Shown here: positions 61,211 to 64,000 of the stretch, piece after piece
Numbering within the stretch: the first letter of the stretch is position 1
Layout: every line of letters begins with the position of its first letter
DNA from: Hydrogenophilus thermoluteolus
Lineage (GTDB): Bacteria; Pseudomonadota; Gammaproteobacteria; Burkholderiales; Rhodocyclaceae
DNA: 64,000 nucleotides
Assembly (NCBI RefSeq): GCF_003574215.1
Contig: NZ_AP018558.1
Span: 1,026,001-1,090,000 of the forward strand
Reading direction: 5' to 3'
Notes under the pieces: model-generated
What the model saw: only the letters and a program-made list of their open reading frames with translations
Database searches by the model: none
Told to the model about the DNA's origin: nothing
Position numbers and translations under genes: made by a program

Positions 61211-62086
61211 GTGTCTACCTCTGCGGCGAACGCAACGCGCGACGAAGCGCAGCATCCGGTTGCGCGCCTCTATGGCGCGCCGCTTGCGGAGCTCCCTGAA
61301 GATCTCTATATTCCGCCGCAGGCTTTGCGTCTATTGCTGGAAGCATTCGAGGGCCCTTTCGACCTCTTGTGGTTCCTGATCCGCAAGAACCGGATCGACT
61401 TGCGGGACATTCCCGTGGCGAAGCTCACTGAGCAGTATTTGGAATACGTCGCGGCGATGAAGGCGCTCGACCTCGATCTTGCCGCAGAGTACCTTGCGAT
61501 GGCGGCGACCCTCATCGCGCTCAAAGCGCGGCTCCTGCTACCACGCGCTGCGGAGGCAACTTCGGACGAAGATGCGTCGGAAGACGATCCGCGGGCCCGG
61601 CTCGTGGCGCAACTCCTGCGGTATGAGCAGTACCGCCAGGCGGCAGAGATCCTGGATCGATTGCCTCGCGCCGGTCGCGATTTCACCTGGGCGCACCCTG
61701 TCGAAGTGGCAGAACCGATCGAACCCTCTCCGATACCGGCACCCTCGCTCCAAGCGCTTGCGCGCGCATGGTGGGGGCTCCTGGCGCGACAGGAGCAGCG
61801 GCGTCCCCACGAAGTGGTCGAAGAGCCGCTCACCGTCGCCGTGGTGACTCAGGCGCTTTTGGAGACGCTTCGGCTGGCGCGCCGGCCGCTGACGTTGTCG
61901 GAACTGCTACCCCCGTCCGCTGACCGACGGTACCTGGTCAAGGCGTTTTTCGCGTTGTTGGAACTGACACGTCTCGGTGCGGTGGACCTGACCCAAGAGG
62001 AACCCCTTGCGCCCATCGTCGTCGTGCTCAGTGAAGCCGCAGACGAAGCGCTTGTCCCTGTGGTTTGGGAAAAGGGGAAGGGATGA
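61211..62086 (+). CDS. scpA: Segregation and condensation protein A
   Basis: About 291 residues. ScpA motifs are FEGPFDLLWFLIRKNRIDLRDIPVAKLTEQYLEY near the start, AAEYLAMAATLIALKARLLLP and the C-terminal winged helix (VKAFFALLELTRLGAVDLTQ). Kleisin partner of SMC in chromosome segregation. GTG 61211 is taken as start, and GTG 61199 is an alternative four codons upstream. Overlaps scpB by 4 bp. Confidence 0.92.
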   Translation: MSTSAANATRDEAQHPVARLYGAPLAELPEDLYIPPQALRLLLEAFEGPFDLLWFLIRKNRIDLRDIPVAKLTEQYLEYVAAMKALDLDLAAEYLAMAATLIALKARLLLPRAAEATSDEDASEDDPRARLVAQLLRYEQYRQAAEILDRLPRAGRDFTWAHPVEVAEPIEPSPIPAPSLQALARAWWGLLARQEQRRPHEVVEEPLTVAVVTQALLETLRLARRPLTLSELLPPSADRRYLVKAFFALLELTRLGAVDLTQEEPLAPIVVVLSEAADEALVPVVWEKGKG

Positions 62087-62670
62087 TGCGGTGCAACCAG
62101 GAACCCTCCGCTCACTGGACGGTACGCCGTATCCTCGAAGCGATTCTTTTCGCTGCCGATCGGCCGCTGACCATCGCGGAACTACGCCAATGCTTCGACC
62201 CCGACCCCGGTAGCGACATCATTGCGTCGGCGCTTGCAGAATTGCAGCGAGAATGGGAAGGGCGGGCGCTCTCCCTTGTGTGCGTCGCGGAAGGGTGGCG
62301 TTTTCGCACCGTTGCTGAGGTTCAACCTTATCTCGCGCGTCTCTTTGCGCAGCAAAACCGACACCTGAGCCGCGCCATGCTCGAAACCCTTGCGATCATC
62401 GCCTACCAGGGCCCTGTGACGCGCGGCGAAATTTCGGAGATTCGCGGTGTCGAGCTCTCACCCAATCTGTTGCGACAACTCGAAGCGCGCGGGTGGATCG
62501 AGATCGTCGGACATCGGGACGGCCCGGGTCGGCCGGCGTTGTGGGCGATCACGCCGCGTTTGTTGAGTGATCTCGGTCTCAAGAGCCGTGACGAGCTGCC
62601 GCCATTGCCCGAAGTCGCTGCAGAGAATGCGGCCAAAATCAGGAATGCCATCGACCATGACACGCAATAA
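62083..62670 (+). CDS. scpB: Segregation and condensation protein B
   Basis: 195 residues from ATG 62083. Two winged helices: [20 protein letters not shown] and [46 protein letters not shown] with [18 protein letters not shown], as in ScpB. Forms the SMC-ScpA-ScpB complex. Overlaps scpA upstream and rluB downstream. Confidence 0.94.
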   Translation: MMRCNQEPSAHWTVRRILEAILFAADRPLTIAELRQCFDPDPGSDIIASALAELQREWEGRALSLVCVAEGWRFRTVAEVQPYLARLFAQQNRHLSRAMLETLAIIAYQGPVTRGEISEIRGVELSPNLLRQLEARGWIEIVGHRDGPGRPALWAITPRLLSDLGLKSRDELPPLPEVAAENAAKIRNAIDHDTQ

Positions 62671-63538
62671 CACACATTCCGTCCGTGACGGTGCCGCACC
62701 AGCGTCAGCGGCGCAACCGGGAGAGCGTCTGCAAAAAGTGCTGGCTCGATTGGGGCTTGCGTCGCGCCGAACCGTCGAAGAATGGATTCGCGCCGGGCGC
62801 CTTCGGCTCAACGATCGGCCCGCCCAACTGGGTGACCGGGTCAAACCCGGAGACCGCATCAAACTGGACGGGAAACTGATCGAATGGCGCCGGGCAACGG
62901 CGTTTCCGCGGGTGATTCTCTACCACAAACCCGAAGGGGAGCTCGTTACGCGCGACGACCCGGAAGGGCGTCCCACGGTTTTCGATCGCTTGCCCGTTTT
63001 GCGCCGCGGCCGCTGGCTCGCGGTGGGGCGGCTCGACCTCAATACTTCTGGTTTGCTGATTTTCACTACCGATGGCGATTTGGCCAACCGCTTGATGCAT
63101 CCCCGCTATGGGTGGGAAAGGGAATACGCCGTCCGAATTCTGGGTACCTTGACCCCTGAGGATCAAACGCAATTGCTGGAGGGGATCGTGCTCGAGGATG
63201 GCCCTGCTCAGTTCAATACCCTTGTCGATATCGGTGGACAAGGCGCGAACCACTGGTATCGGGTGACGATTGGCGAAGGGCGTAACCGCGAAGTGCGGCG
63301 TATGTTCGAAGCACTGGGGTATACGGTAAGTCGCCTGATCCGCGTGCGTTACGGTCCGATTGCGCTACCGCCCCGACTCAAACGCGGCATGTGGCAAGAA
63401 TTGCCTCCGGAAGAGGTCTCCCGCCTCTTCGGGATTCCATTGCCCAAAGGGTTGGCAACGGCTGCGAAATCGCCCACCCCGCGTCCGCGTGCCTCGCGGC
63501 CCAGCCGTTCGTACAACGACAAAAAGAGAGGAGGATAG
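62657..63538 (+). CDS. rluB: Ribosomal large-subunit pseudouridine synthase B
   Basis: 293 residues from ATG 62657. N-terminal S4 domain ([31 protein letters not shown]), catalytic Asp in [30 protein letters not shown], and [24 protein letters not shown]. Basic C-terminal tail with [19 protein letters not shown]. Modifies 23S rRNA U2605 in E. coli. The scpAB-rluB order is widely conserved. Confidence 0.93.
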   Translation: MTRNNTHSVRDGAAPASAAQPGERLQKVLARLGLASRRTVEEWIRAGRLRLNDRPAQLGDRVKPGDRIKLDGKLIEWRRATAFPRVILYHKPEGELVTRDDPEGRPTVFDRLPVLRRGRWLAVGRLDLNTSGLLIFTTDGDLANRLMHPRYGWEREYAVRILGTLTPEDQTQLLEGIVLEDGPAQFNTLVDIGGQGANHWYRVTIGEGRNREVRRMFEALGYTVSRLIRVRYGPIALPPRLKRGMWQELPPEEVSRLFGIPLPKGLATAAKSPTPRPRASRPSRSYNDKKRGG

Positions 63539-63541
63539 ACC

Positions 63542-64000
63542 ATGGCAGATCGCCGTTTGCGTGTTTTCTATACCGTCGTCAAATCGGGTTCCTTCACCCG
63601 TGCCGCGGAACGGCTGGGCATGACGCAACCTGCGGTGACCTTTCAGATCAAACAACTCGAAGAGCATTTCGACACTACGCTCATCGATCGCAGCCACCGC
63701 AAATTGCGGTTGACCCCCGCCGGTGAGATCGTCTTTGCTTATGCCGAGCGGATGATTCTCTTGGACGACGAGCTCGAAACCCGAATCAGTGAATTGACTC
63801 AAGAGCTGCGCGGGCCACTGACGATCGGCTGTTCAACGACGCTTGCCGCTTACTGGGCGCCCCGGCTCATCGAAGAGTTCAAGCGGCGCCATCCCAACGT
63901 GACTCCGCGCCTGATCGTCGGGAACTCGGAACTGACTCAGAATCGGGTCGCAAACCGCGAACTCGACATGGGGATGATCGAAATCGTCGCCGACGACCCT
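63542..64000 (+). CDS. LysR-family transcriptional regulator (5' part, cut by window end)
   Basis: 153 codons before the window ends. The N-terminal helix-turn-helix is intact: RLRVFYTVVKSGSFTRAAERLGMTQPAVTFQIKQLEEHFDTTLIDR, and the effector domain begins with LRGPLTIGCSTTLAAYWAPRLIEEF. It resembles regulators of the CysL/YeiE type that sense small anions, but no target genes are visible. The start ATG 63542 follows three bases after the rluB stop, with AGAGGAGG at 63526-63533. Confidence 0.85.
   Translation, partial: MADRRLRVFYTVVKSGSFTRAAERLGMTQPAVTFQIKQLEEHFDTTLIDRSHRKLRLTPAGEIVFAYAERMILLDDELETRISELTQELRGPLTIGCSTTLAAYWAPRLIEEFKRRHPNVTPRLIVGNSELTQNRVANRELDMGMIEIVADDP

Noticed and set aside
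1..64000. tRNA, rRNA or riboswitch genes
   Set aside because: No cloverleaf, rRNA or known riboswitch pattern could be recognised by eye. Small structured RNAs may have been missed.

Overview
The window is GC-rich bacterial DNA, most likely from a betaproteobacterium. That placement is inferred from gene order (yciB-bolA-peptidyl-prolyl isomerase; tsaB-rimI-udg; site-2 protease-trpS-scpA-scpB-rluB; ubiC-ubiA) and from the protein families, not from a search. No rRNA, tRNA or CRISPR array was seen.

Positions 1-23194 are the right-hand part of a transposable, Mu-like prophage whose left end lies outside the window. Its head module is Mu-like (terminase, portal, gpF-type morphogenesis protein, gpG, protease I with a nested scaffold, major head protein T, gp35-gp38 homologues). 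Its tail module is P2-like (sheath, tube, E/E' assembly chaperones, tape measure, U, X, D, V, PAAR, W, J, I, fibre). The tape measure carries a nearly perfect array of 57-bp repeats. The prophage ends with a complete diversity-generating retroelement (DGR): a formylglycine-enzyme-like/C-type-lectin target protein with a variable repeat (VR, 21360-21463), an Avd-type accessory gene, the template repeat (TR, 21883-21986) and a reverse transcriptase with the DGR signature. Over 104 bp VR differs from TR at 10 positions, and all 10 are adenines in TR. Four related 19-bp motifs lie between the RT gene and the phage-host junction at 23194/23195 and look like transposase end-binding sites.

Positions 23195-34204 are a fatty-acid beta-oxidation region. 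The prophage has cut a thiolase gene in half. The next gene, an enoyl-CoA hydratase/3-hydroxyacyl-CoA dehydrogenase, is split by an IS256-family element (25428-26750) with a 9-bp target duplication. A second, intact set follows: thioesterase, FadL porin, fused dehydrogenase/hydratase, thiolase, a DUF4442 hotdog protein and an enoyl-CoA hydratase. A metallo-beta-lactamase hydrolase, an acyl-CoA synthetase and a SpmA/SpmB fusion come next. An etfB-etfA-acyl-CoA dehydrogenase operon at 50452-53994, beside a divergent TetR gene with a perfect palindromic operator, supplies the electron-transfer side of beta-oxidation.

The rest is housekeeping: fliW, ridA, recG, ubiC-ubiA, pyrF, a Yej-type peptide ABC transporter without its binding protein, photolyase, a nitroreductase, a periplasmic parvulin, bolA, yciB, tsaB-rimI-udg, a YciO/Sua5 protein, a site-2 protease, trpS, scpA-scpB, rluB and the start of a LysR regulator cut by the window end.
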